From JALZOC01 sp035758845 (GTDB lineage Bacteria > Acidobacteriota > Vicinamibacteria > Vicinamibacterales > 2-12-FULL-66-21), in the NCBI GenBank assembly GCA_035758845.1, contig DASTVZ010000083.1, positions 1-64,000 of the forward strand: a DNA stretch of 64,000 nt, given 5' to 3'. Shown here piece after piece: positions 1 through 7,840 of this stretch (its first letter is position 1; each line of letters starts with the position of its first letter). The notes beneath the pieces were generated by a model. That model had not been told where the DNA came from and made no database searches. It worked only from the letters and a program-made list of their open reading frames with translations. A program made the position numbers and the translations under genes.

Positions 1-518
1 GGGGCTGCGGCGCCTCCCGGGTGGCCAAGCGTCATGAGCAGCTTTCCATCCGGACTGAACTTGAAGACTTGATGCCCTTTCGTTGCCCCAGGCGCCGGGC
101 CGATGCGCTCGGCAGCCGACGTTGTGACTGCACCCGTTTGAGCCGGCGCGTTGTCCTGACCGTCGGTGACCCAGATGTTTCCGTCGCGATCGACATGAAT
201 GCCATGCGGAAAGATGAGCATTCCGGCACCGAAGCTTTTGACCAATGCTCCAGTCGAGTCGAATTTCAGAATCGTTGGACGGTTCGAGATCTCACCGGTT
301 GCACGATCCAGACACGTGTTTGCGCCGCAGCGCTCGGCAACCCAGATCGATCGCCCGTCGCGATCGACGTCGACGGCGCTCGTCGATCCCCACGAGCGCC
401 CTTTCGGCATCTTCGCCCAGCCTTCGATCGTGCGGTACGGATTCCCCTGCGCCGAAACAACGACGGCGGCCGTCATCGCGGCCACGGCGGAGGCACAAGC
501 ACGAGTGATGCCGACCAT
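1..518 (-). CDS. NHL-repeat / six-bladed beta-propeller secreted protein, 3' end outside window
   Basis: The reading frame begins at an ATG at 518 and runs off the left edge without a stop, so only about 172 N-terminal residues are present. Residues 1-24 (MVGITRACASAVAAMTAAVV...SAQ) look like a signal peptide. The rest has propeller-blade phrases such as DVDRDGRSIWVAERCG, HGIHVDRDGNIWVTDGQ and HQVFKFSPDGKLLMTLG, typical of NHL repeats and of the peptidylglycine alpha-amidating-lyase-like group. It resembles the two NHL genes at 3052-5396. Periplasmic binding or lyase activity is inferred only. It is divergent from the aminotransferase at 634, with 115 bp between the starts. Confidence 0.8.
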   Translation of the reverse strand, partial: MVGITRACASAVAAMTAAVVVSAQGNPYRTIEGWAKMPKGRSWGSTSAVDVDRDGRSIWVAERCGANTCLDRATGEISNRPTILKFDSTGALVKSFGAGMLIFPHGIHVDRDGNIWVTDGQDNAPAQTGAVTTSAAERIGPAPGATKGHQVFKFSPDGKLLMTLGHPGGAAA

Positions 519-633
519 GCGGGCAATCTACCACGGCTACTCTCAAAGAATTCACGGTCGTTCGTTGACGATCCCGCGGTGCGGCCGTAGAATTCACCGG
601 ACAGCGAGGAGCCACAGAAGGAGAGGTGGGCTC

Positions 634-1833
634 ATGTCCGTGTCACGCCGCGGGTTCCTGAGGGGGACGGTCCTTCCGTTTTCCGGTACGGTCATCGCCG
701 CGCGCGGCATGGAGGCCTATCAAGCCGAAGCCGCGCAGGAGCGTAACGGACGCTCCCTTGTGCCGCCCGGTGTGAGCGAAATCCGCATCAGCAGCAACGA
801 GAATCCGCTCGGCCCGGGCAAGGCGGTGCTCGATGCGATCCTCGGCAAGTTTCCCGAAGCGGGTCGCTATCCATTCAACAGCACACCCAACGACGGCGCA
901 CTGGCGTCGGCGATCGCAGCGAAGTTCAAAATCAAACCGGAGAACGTTGTCCTGGGCGGCGGGTCCCAGGAAATCCTGAAGAATGCGGTCCGCGCGTTCA
1001 CGACGCCCTCGCGCGGTCTTGTCACCGGCGCGCCGTCATTTGAAAACTGTCCCGGCGTTGCCAAGAAGCTTGGCCATCCGATCAAGGAGATCAAAGTCGA
1101 TTCGATGTTCCGCCTGGATCTCCAGCCGATGATTGACGCCGCGAAGGGCGCAGGTCTCGTCTTCCTGAACAATCCGAATAATCCAACCGCGACCGTCCAT
1201 GGCGCAAAGGTCGTCGCGGATTTTGTGTCCCGCGTGCGTCAGTCGTCACCCGATACGGTCATTCTGATCGACGAGGCGTATCACGACTATGTGACCGAAC
1301 CGTCCTACCAGAGTGCGATACCGCTGGCGCTCGAAACCGCCAATGTCTTCGTGACGCGGACGTTCTCCAAGGCATACGGGATGGCTGGTATGCGCGTTGG
1401 ATATGCGATCGGCCGTGCCGAAACGATGAAGCCGCTCGAAAAACTGAGGATGCCGTACAACATCAGCGTGTTCAGCGTGGCGGCCGCGATTGCTGCGCTC
1501 GGCGACGCGAAACACATCGCCGCGGAGCGAGAGCGGAACACGAAGGTGCGTGCGTTCACGATCAAGGCGCTCGACGAGTTCGGTTGCAAGGCGGCGGATT
1601 CGCAAGCCAACTTTCTCTTCGTCGATGTTGGCAGGCCGGCAAAGGAGTTTCGAGAAGCGTGCGCGAAGCAAGCCGTCGTGGTCGGACGCGATTTCCCGCC
1701 GTTCGAAAAGACCCACGTCCGCATCTCAATTGGAACGATGGATGAGATGCAGAAGTCGGCCGCGGTGTTCCGGAATGTGCTCCGGCCGGTGGCGACAACA
1801 GGCGCACCTGTCGAGGAGGGATCATGGCGCTGA
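634..1833 (+). CDS. Tat-exported HisC-like PLP aminotransferase, copy 1
   Basis: A 399-residue fold-type I PLP enzyme of the class I/II aminotransferase, histidinol-phosphate aminotransferase-like family. ATG 634 was chosen because a good ribosome site (aaggagagg, 618-626) lies just upstream and the protein then opens with a twin-arginine signal (SRRGFLRG). Landmarks are SSNENPLGPG near the N-terminus, NNPNNPTA, the IDEAYHDY cofactor-aspartate region and TRTFSKAYGMAGMRVGYA with Schiff-base lysine K246. The signal implies export as a folded, cofactor-loaded protein. The substrate is unknown; no other histidine biosynthesis gene is nearby, so a role in histidine synthesis is unlikely. Its stop overlaps the next gene by 10 bp. 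Confidence 0.9.
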   Translation: MSVSRRGFLRGTVLPFSGTVIAARGMEAYQAEAAQERNGRSLVPPGVSEIRISSNENPLGPGKAVLDAILGKFPEAGRYPFNSTPNDGALASAIAAKFKIKPENVVLGGGSQEILKNAVRAFTTPSRGLVTGAPSFENCPGVAKKLGHPIKEIKVDSMFRLDLQPMIDAAKGAGLVFLNNPNNPTATVHGAKVVADFVSRVRQSSPDTVILIDEAYHDYVTEPSYQSAIPLALETANVFVTRTFSKAYGMAGMRVGYAIGRAETMKPLEKLRMPYNISVFSVAAAIAALGDAKHIAAERERNTKVRAFTIKALDEFGCKAADSQANFLFVDVGRPAKEFREACAKQAVVVGRDFPPFEKTHVRISIGTMDEMQKSAAVFRNVLRPVATTGAPVEEGSWR

Positions 1834-3008
1834 CGCGACGCGGATTCGTCCAGGCGGCGGGAATCGGCGCGGCAGGCGCGTTCGCTCATTCCTGCATAGG
1901 AGCCCGCGGCCGGGAAAACGCCGTGTGGTCTGCAGTCGAGCCGACGCTGCATGCGGTCGAGTCCGGCGTCATCGTCCTCGCCAGCAACGAGAACCCGCTC
2001 GGCCCAGGCGTTCGAGTACTCAACGCGGTCAAGGCGGCATTTGGCGAGAGCGGGCGCGCGCCCGGACGGTACTCGAATGCCGGACGAGATCTCATCGACG
2101 CTATCGCGAAGAAGCAGGGGGTTAAGCCCGAGAACGTCGTCCTCGGTTGCGGCTCGACGCAGATTCTCCGCTCTGCCACGCATCTCTTCACTGCGAAGGA
2201 CAAGCCGCTCGTTGGCACGATCCCGACGTACGAGGAATGTGCCGGGTATGCCGAGATGATGGGCCATCCGGTTCGGCCTGTTGCCCTCGATGCGAACTTT
2301 ACGATCGATCTCGACAAATTCGCCGATGCCTCGAAGGACGCCGGCCTGGTCTTTTACTGCAACCCGAACAATCCAACCGCCACCTACGTGGGCGCGGGTG
2401 CCACGCGTGAGTACTTTGCCAGGGTGAACCGCGAGTCGCCTGAGACGACGATTCTCGTTGACGAGGCCTATTACGACTACGTCACCGATCCGGATCACGA
2501 CACTCACATTCCGATCGCGGTCGAGAACCCGCGCATCATTGTCGCGCGGACGTTCTCGAAGGCGTATGGCATGGCGGGGCTACGAATGGGCTATGCAATC
2601 GGCCACAAGGACACCATCAAGAAAATGGCCGACTGGGACGGTGGAACGGGAACCGGTTCGCTCAACGTGCTGGCTATCCATGCCGGCATCGCCGCCATTC
2701 AGCAAGACGCGTCATTTACCGCCGAGGAACGCGCGCGCAACAAGGCAGTGCGAGATTTCACCATGAACTGGTTTGCGGAACGCGGCATGAAGCCGACCGA
2801 TTCACAGGCAAACTTCATGTTCGTCCATATCGGACGGCCGGCGAAGGCGTTTCGCGATGCCTGCCGGAAGAAGGGAATTGCCGTCGCGCGCGATTTCCCG
2901 CCGTTCGAGAAGACACACTGCCGCTTGTCGTTTGGGACGATGGAGGAGATGAAGAAGGCGGTTGCGGTGTTCGAAGAGGTGTTAGGGAAGAAAGCCGCTG
3001 CCGCCTGA
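1824..3008 (+). CDS. Tat-exported HisC-like PLP aminotransferase, copy 2
   Basis: A 394-residue paralogue of the preceding gene, with the same motif order: ASNENPLGPG, CNPNNPTA, VDEAYYDY and ARTFSKAYGMAGLRMGYA, with the PLP lysine again at K246. The N-terminus (MALTRRGFVQAAGIGAAGAF) is a twin-arginine signal. ATG 1824 has gaggagg 7 bp upstream and overlaps the end of copy 1, which indicates translational coupling. The copies differ in the small segment before the C-terminal domain (WDGGTGTGSLN here, LRMPYNISVF in copy 1), so they may differ in substrate. Tandem duplication is the simplest origin. An REP-like palindrome follows the stop. Confidence 0.9.
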   Translation: MALTRRGFVQAAGIGAAGAFAHSCIGARGRENAVWSAVEPTLHAVESGVIVLASNENPLGPGVRVLNAVKAAFGESGRAPGRYSNAGRDLIDAIAKKQGVKPENVVLGCGSTQILRSATHLFTAKDKPLVGTIPTYEECAGYAEMMGHPVRPVALDANFTIDLDKFADASKDAGLVFYCNPNNPTATYVGAGATREYFARVNRESPETTILVDEAYYDYVTDPDHDTHIPIAVENPRIIVARTFSKAYGMAGLRMGYAIGHKDTIKKMADWDGGTGTGSLNVLAIHAGIAAIQQDASFTAEERARNKAVRDFTMNWFAERGMKPTDSQANFMFVHIGRPAKAFRDACRKKGIAVARDFPPFEKTHCRLSFGTMEEMKKAVAVFEEVLGKKAAAA

Positions 3009-3012
3009 ACTT

Positions 3013-3048
3013 CCGGCTAAAGCTCGAACTTCCGGCTAAAGCCGGAAG
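3013..3048. repeat. REP-like palindrome with CTAAAG core
   Basis: One and a half copies of a palindrome: ttccggctaaagctcgaa, then the perfect 20-bp cttccggctaaagccggaag at 3029-3048. It sits between the convergent ends of the aminotransferase and NHL genes and could act as a bidirectional terminator. Related elements are at 5451, 7753, 50916, 59447, 59606 and 62082. Confidence 0.75.
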
Positions 3049-3051
3049 CTA

Positions 3052-4224
3052 CTATTTCGGCCACACCGTGCCTTGATCGAACTTGGTCACGGGCGCGAGT
3101 CCCTTGTAAACGAACTTCTGCACCCGCCGTCCTTCGTACGTCTCGGTCGTAAAGATGTTCCCCCTTGAATCGGTCGCGATGCTATGGACGGCGAAGAACT
3201 GCCCCGGCTGGCGGCCGCCGTCGCCAAAGGTCGTCAGAATTTGCAGTGACTCGCGATCCATCACGTAGATCTTTTCGTTCTTTCCATCGGCGAGGTACAA
3301 GTACTTCTGCTGCGGGTCCTTCGAAAACGCGATGTCCCACACAGAACCGTCGCCGAGCGTTCGCTTCGCGATGAACTGTTCCTTCACGAAGGTGCCGTCT
3401 TTTCGGAACACCTGAATGCGATCGTTGGGACGATCGCACACATATACGAGTCCGTCGTTCGAAAGCTCGGCGCAGTGGACAGGTGTGCGGAACTGCTGCG
3501 CAGGTGGGGCATTCGGATCGTAGGGACCGAGGTCCGTATCGTCCGGCCTGTTCCCGTAGGCGCCCCAATATCGCTTGAACTTGCCGGAGTCGGCATCGAT
3601 CACGGCGACACGTTTGTTGCCGTAGCCATCGGCGACGTAGGCTTCGTTTTCCTTCGGATCGACGAAGATCTTTGCGACGCGTCCGAAGTTCTCGGTGTCG
3701 TTGCTGCCCTTGCTCTTTCCCTGGCGGCCGAACTGCATCAGAAACCGTCCAGCCTTCGTGAACTTCAGGATGTGTGAATCCTTTGCGTTATTACCGCCGA
3801 TCCAGACGTTGTCTTTGTAATCGACGAAGATGCCGTGATTCGAGATCGGCCACTCGTAGCCCGACCCAGGGCCGCCCCAGTGGCCCACGAGATTGCCCGC
3901 TGGATCGAACTCGAGCACCCACGGCGCCTTGCGGCAGCATGACGCGGTCGGAGGTTTTTGATCCGCCGCTCCCTCGACCACGTCCACACGATCGGCCCGG
4001 TGCACGATCCAGACGTGATCCTGCGAATCGATCCCGAGACCAATCGTCTCTCCAAGAACCCAGTTGTTCGGCAACGGCCTCGGCCAGAACGGATCGACCT
4101 CAAAGCGCGGCGCGACGACGGTGCCCTGCGCCACGAGCGAGCGATTCAGCGCCCATTCCGTCGTGCCGAGGACAACGAGCGCAGTGAGAAAGCTTCCGCC
4201 GACGAACCGGTGTCGCCGCGTCAC
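3052..4224 (-). CDS. NHL-repeat beta-propeller protein, paralogue A
   Basis: A 390-residue secreted propeller protein. The frame is open further upstream, but GTG 4224 is favoured: it forms a GTGA overlap with the stop of the preceding gene and gives a 390-residue product matching its 391-residue neighbour. The N-terminus (VTRRHRFVGGSFLTALVVLG) looks like a signal-anchor or signal peptide. Blade motifs include GLGIDSQDHVWIVHR, DYKDNVWIGGNN, AYVADGYGNKRVAV and LVYVCDRPNDRIQVF. A CC pair (SCCRKAP) occupies the same place as a CC pair in the paralogue. The function is probably an extracytoplasmic binding protein or PAL-like lyase; the substrate is unknown. Confidence 0.87.
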   Translation of the reverse strand: MTRRHRFVGGSFLTALVVLGTTEWALNRSLVAQGTVVAPRFEVDPFWPRPLPNNWVLGETIGLGIDSQDHVWIVHRADRVDVVEGAADQKPPTASCCRKAPWVLEFDPAGNLVGHWGGPGSGYEWPISNHGIFVDYKDNVWIGGNNAKDSHILKFTKAGRFLMQFGRQGKSKGSNDTENFGRVAKIFVDPKENEAYVADGYGNKRVAVIDADSGKFKRYWGAYGNRPDDTDLGPYDPNAPPAQQFRTPVHCAELSNDGLVYVCDRPNDRIQVFRKDGTFVKEQFIAKRTLGDGSVWDIAFSKDPQQKYLYLADGKNEKIYVMDRESLQILTTFGDGGRQPGQFFAVHSIATDSRGNIFTTETYEGRRVQKFVYKGLAPVTKFDQGTVWPK

Positions 4225-5396
4225 TGCCGGTCTCCGGCTGGCGCGCCCAGGCCTTTGAAGATGAACTTCTGGAGCCGTTTTCCTTCGTAGGTTTCTCCGG
4301 TGTAGAGATTGCCTTTCGAGTCCACCGCAATACTGCCCACACCGTAGAAGTGTCCAGGCCATCGTCCACCGGCGCCGACGCTCGAGACGACGTCGAGGGT
4401 GTCACGGCGGAGAATCCAGACTTTTTGATTCGACCCGTCCGCGACATACAGGAAACGCTGCTGCGCATCGTTAGAAAATGCGATGTCCCAAACGGATCCT
4501 TCGCCCAGCGTTGGCCTGGAGACAAATGCTTCCTTGACGAACGTGCCGTCTTTCTTGAATACGTGAATGCGATCGTTTCTGCGATCGCACACGTAGACGA
4601 GCCCGTCTCTCGCGATTTCGACGCAGCTCACGACGTTGAACTGGTTGCTGGGCGGTTTGTCCGGATCGTATGTCCCGATTGGAGCTTCGCTCGTCGGCCG
4701 ACCGTATGCGCCCCAATGCCGTTTGTACGCTCCGGTCTCGCTGTCGAACACGGCCACACGCCGGTTCGCGATTCCGTCGGCGATGTACACCTCGTTAGCT
4801 GCCGTGTCGATGGCGAAGCCGGCCGGCTGGTTCAGTGTCGTTTTGCTGAAACTGCCTTCGATTTTTCCTGGTTGACCAATCTGGAGCAGGAACGTGCCGC
4901 CGCGCGTGAACTTCAATACGTGCGCGTCCGACGGTGGCGGAGGTGGGCCTTGCGCCACCGCTGGCCTGGGAAAGATTCCGGCAATCCACACATTGCCTTT
5001 GGCGTCGACCGTAATGCCTGCAGGCGTGCGCGGCCACTCGTATCCCGGGCCTGGCCCGCCCCACGAGTTGATCAGTCCCCCCGCCGAATCGAACTCGAGG
5101 ACCAAGGGCGCCGGCGCACAGCAGGACTCGGCCGTCGGCGGATTCGTGGCGAGCCCGGCTTCGGTTTTCGCCGTGAGCGAATCCATGCCGCGGTGCACCA
5201 GCCAGACATGATCCTGCGGGTCAACCGCAACTCCCGTCACGGATCCAAGGATCCAATGATTGGCGAGCGGCCGCGGCCATAACGGATCGACCTGGAAGGT
5301 TGGCGCTGAGCCTGTCGCGCGTTGCGCAGAGACCGGCATTAGCGCGAACGCCAGGCCAAGCGCGATCGGCATCGAGCTGCAAAAAAGACGAAACAT
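4221..5396 (-). CDS. NHL-repeat beta-propeller protein, paralogue B
   Basis: A 391-residue protein with a clear signal peptide (MFRLFCSSMPIALGLAFALM...SAQ). It shares the order VDPLWPRPLANHW, GVAVDPQDHVWLVHRG, ESCCAPAPLVLEFD, GNVWIAGIF, YIADGIANRRVAV and LVYVCDRRNDRIHVF with the downstream paralogue, so the two are a tandem duplication. It overlaps that gene by four bases, consistent with one transcript. It is divergent from the HupE gene, with only 46 bp between the proposed starts. The role is inferred to be periplasmic; no catalytic residue can be assigned with confidence. Confidence 0.88.
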   Translation of the reverse strand: MFRLFCSSMPIALGLAFALMPVSAQRATGSAPTFQVDPLWPRPLANHWILGSVTGVAVDPQDHVWLVHRGMDSLTAKTEAGLATNPPTAESCCAPAPLVLEFDSAGGLINSWGGPGPGYEWPRTPAGITVDAKGNVWIAGIFPRPAVAQGPPPPPSDAHVLKFTRGGTFLLQIGQPGKIEGSFSKTTLNQPAGFAIDTAANEVYIADGIANRRVAVFDSETGAYKRHWGAYGRPTSEAPIGTYDPDKPPSNQFNVVSCVEIARDGLVYVCDRRNDRIHVFKKDGTFVKEAFVSRPTLGEGSVWDIAFSNDAQQRFLYVADGSNQKVWILRRDTLDVVSSVGAGGRWPGHFYGVGSIAVDSKGNLYTGETYEGKRLQKFIFKGLGAPAGDRQ

Positions 5397-5442
5397 ACAG
5401 ACCCTCAGCGTCTCGAATGCGGGGGCAGTATACTCCGGGCTT

Positions 5443-6876
5443 GTGGGGTTCTTACCCGGCTTTAGCCGGAAGATTTTTGCCGCGCTAGTGCTTCTACTGC
5501 TCGCGCCTGCCGTGCGGGCTCACGACATCCCTGCCGACGTCACGGTCCACGCGTTCATCAAACCACAGGGACACACACTGACCCTGGTCGTCCGCGTGCC
5601 GCTCAAGGCCATGCGCGACGTCAACTTTCCGGTGACCGAACCCGGGTTTCTCGATCTGGCGCGTGCCGATCCGTTTCTGCGCGATGCGGCGCTCCTCTGG
5701 ATTGCCGGCAACATCGAACTGCAGGACGAAAACGTCCGGATCGAGCCTCCGCGACTCATCGCGACGCGCGTCTCGCTCCCTTCGGATCGATCGTTTGTCT
5801 CCTATGCCGACGCAGTGCGACACGCGACAGGTCCCGGCCTCGCACCACGAACGGAGATTGCGTCGGATCAGGCGATGCTGGACGCGGTCTTCGTGTACGC
5901 GATTGCGTCCGACCAGGCGAAGTTCTCGGTCCGGCCATCGTTTGCGCGACTCGGCGTTCGCGTCGTAACCGTGCTGCGATTTGTGCTTTCGACTGGTGAC
6001 GTGCGCGCATTCGAATTCACCGGTGATCCGGGACTGATTCGCCTCGATCCCCGGTGGCACGAGGCGGCCAGTCGCTTCGTGAGCCTCGGGTTCGCACACA
6101 TCCTCACGGGCACCGATCACCTGCTGTTTCTTTTCTGTCTCGTCATTCCGATCCGCCGGATCAAGACGCTCGTCATGGTGATCACGGCGTTTACGGTGGC
6201 GCACTCGATCACGCTCTTCGCAGCGGCGCTGAATGCGGGTCCGATTGGCTTGTGGTTTCCTCCGTTCATCGAAACGCTGATCGCGCTGTCGATCGGATAC
6301 ATGGCGCTCGAGAACATCGTGCTCAGTGCGAAATCATCTGACCGCTCATCGCCGGTGCGAGGGATTCCCAAGTGGACGATGGCATTCGCGTTTGGCCTGG
6401 TGCACGGGTTCGGCTTCTCGTTCGCGTTGCGGGAATCGCTGCAGTTTGCCGGTTCGCATCTCCTGACATCTCTTCTGTCGTTCAACATCGGAGTCGAGCT
6501 TGGCCAACTGGCGATGCTCGCCGTCATGGTTCCCGCGCTGTATGTCCTGTTTCACTTCGTCGTGGCAGAGAACGTCGGGACGATCATCCTTTCCGCCTTT
6601 ATCGCGCATACCGCGTGGCACTGGACCGGAGAGCGATGGAATACGCTTCGCCAATTCGCCTGGCCAACGCTTGACGTCGCCACGATGGCGATGCTCGTCC
6701 GAGGACTGATGATGCTCGTCGCGATCGCGGCGGCGGTGTGGGCTGTTGCGACCATGCTGTCGCGACGGCGCGCCCACGTGCACGTCCACGAGCTTGTCCC
6801 GAGCGAGCAAGAGCACACGCGAGTCGAGGGGCCTGTCCCGAGCGAGTCCGAGTTCACACGAGTCGAGGGGGCGTGA
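5443..6876 (+). CDS. HupE/UreJ-like membrane protein
   Basis: About 477 residues. An N-terminal lumenal part (APAVRAHDIPADVTVHAF) of about 200 residues precedes six or seven membrane helices carrying HupE/UreJ landmarks: GTDHLLFLFCLVIPI, AFTVAHSITLF, FGLVHGFGFSFALRE and FNIGVELGQLAML. The family is linked to nickel, cobalt or other transition-metal movement; the metal here is not known. The start is uncertain: GTG 5443 is used, but an REP palindrome covers this region and GTG 5488 would avoid translating it. The C-terminus ends with a HVHVH motif and two copies of a 37-bp repeat (VPSEQEHTRVEG, VPSESEFTRVEG). The stop overlaps the sigma-factor start (GTGA). Confidence 0.87.
   Translation: MGFLPGFSRKIFAALVLLLLAPAVRAHDIPADVTVHAFIKPQGHTLTLVVRVPLKAMRDVNFPVTEPGFLDLARADPFLRDAALLWIAGNIELQDENVRIEPPRLIATRVSLPSDRSFVSYADAVRHATGPGLAPRTEIASDQAMLDAVFVYAIASDQAKFSVRPSFARLGVRVVTVLRFVLSTGDVRAFEFTGDPGLIRLDPRWHEAASRFVSLGFAHILTGTDHLLFLFCLVIPIRRIKTLVMVITAFTVAHSITLFAAALNAGPIGLWFPPFIETLIALSIGYMALENIVLSAKSSDRSSPVRGIPKWTMAFAFGLVHGFGFSFALRESLQFAGSHLLTSLLSFNIGVELGQLAMLAVMVPALYVLFHFVVAENVGTIILSAFIAHTAWHWTGERWNTLRQFAWPTLDVATMAMLVRGLMMLVAIAAAVWAVATMLSRRRAHVHVHELVPSEQEHTRVEGPVPSESEFTRVEGA
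5451..5472. repeat. REP-like palindrome at the HupE start
   Basis: cttacccggctttagccggaag is a copy of the CTTTAG-core palindrome. It lies at or inside the first codons of the HupE gene and could fold over its ribosome-binding region. Confidence 0.6.
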
Positions 6877-7745
6877 CATCGATATCACAGACGCTCGTCG
6901 CGGAGCTGTATCGCGCGGCGCACGCTGATCGATGGACGATTCCCATCGAGCGATTTGCCGATGCGCTTCGCGCGAGTGCCGATCGCGCGGCACCCGCTGA
7001 TCTTGCTCGCTACCTGCGCGGACTGCATCTTGAAGACCTCGCACTCGCATGTGCGTGCGCGGCGGGAGACGAACGAGCGTGGGAGCATTTCATGGGCGAG
7101 TATCGACCGGTTCTCTATCGCGCAGCCGATGCGCTCGACGCGTCGGGCGGTGCGCGAGAGATCGCTGATTCGATCTACGCGGAACTGTACGGCCTGCCCC
7201 GAGCGAGCGCGACACGCGGCGAGCGGGGGGCACAATCCCTTTTCAGCTATTACCACGGACGCAGCTCGCTGAAAACATGGCTTCGTGCCGTGCTCGCGCA
7301 GCGGCACGTTGATCGCATTCGCGTGGTGCGACGGCTCGATTCACTCCCGGAGGAGGATAGCCCCGAGGCGCTTCCGGCATCGACGGTGACGTTCACACCC
7401 GATCCCGATCGCGTGCGACACCGTGCGCTGATACAGCGCGCGTTGAAGTCTGCTCTTGCGACGTTGACGGATCGAGATCGGCTCAGGCTTGCGTGCTACT
7501 ACACCCAGGAATTGACCCTCGCCGAGACGGGGCGGGTTCTCAAGGAACACGAGGCGACGGTTTCGCGACAGCTTGCCAAAACGCGCCACGTGCTTCGGCG
7601 GGAGGTGGAGCGCCACCTGCGCGAGGAGGATCGGCTGGAAGCGGCCCAGATTGAGCAGTGTTTTGCCTATGTGCTCGAAGATCCGGGCCCAATGGACCTG
7701 GGCGGTATGCTTCGCAAGAATTCGGCGTCGGATCGTTCAATATGA
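6873..7745 (+). CDS. ECF-like RNA polymerase sigma factor
   Basis: A 290-residue protein starting at GTG 6873 in a four-base overlap with the HupE stop. Residues 1-55 are a family-unusual N-terminal extension. A region-2-like segment follows (CACAAGDERAWEHFMGEYRPVLY to SSLKTWLRAVLAQRHVDRIR), and then a region-4 helix-turn-helix (ALATLTDRDRLRLACYYTQE, LTLAETGRVLKEHEATVSRQLA). The order region 2 then region 4 without region 3 fits an ECF-type factor. The next gene encodes a zinc-type anti-sigma protein, its likely partner. The length is above the usual 180-200 residues of ECF factors. Regulon unknown. Confidence 0.87.
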   Translation: MTSISQTLVAELYRAAHADRWTIPIERFADALRASADRAAPADLARYLRGLHLEDLALACACAAGDERAWEHFMGEYRPVLYRAADALDASGGAREIADSIYAELYGLPRASATRGERGAQSLFSYYHGRSSLKTWLRAVLAQRHVDRIRVVRRLDSLPEEDSPEALPASTVTFTPDPDRVRHRALIQRALKSALATLTDRDRLRLACYYTQELTLAETGRVLKEHEATVSRQLAKTRHVLRREVERHLREEDRLEAAQIEQCFAYVLEDPGPMDLGGMLRKNSASDRSI

Positions 7746-7752
7746 TGGAGCG

Positions 7753-7833
7753 GTGTAGGCAGTCCTAAAGGGCTGCGCTACACGAATGCTCGGTCAGATA
7801 TCGATATGTAGCGCAGGCCTTGAGGCCCTGGCA
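7753..7833. repeat. Two REP-like palindromes, CTAAAG core
   Basis: Imperfect palindrome at 7753-7783 (gtgtaggcag, tcctaaagg, gctgcgctacac), then gcaggccttgaggccctg at about 7814-7831. They fill the 95-bp spacer between the sigma and anti-sigma genes and carry the GTAG/CTAC outer flanks of the window's REP family. They could attenuate anti-sigma expression relative to sigma. Confidence 0.6.
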
Positions 7834-7840
7834 TCACAGC

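Noticed and set aside
1305..2507. Long open frame on the minus strand across both aminotransferases
   Set aside because: It is antisense to two genes with clear PLP motifs, has no recognisable domain and its composition (Arg-rich) is that of a shadow frame.
4350..5282. Long open frame on the plus strand antisense to an NHL gene
   Set aside because: The minus-strand frame has a signal peptide and NHL repeats; the plus frame shows no motif.
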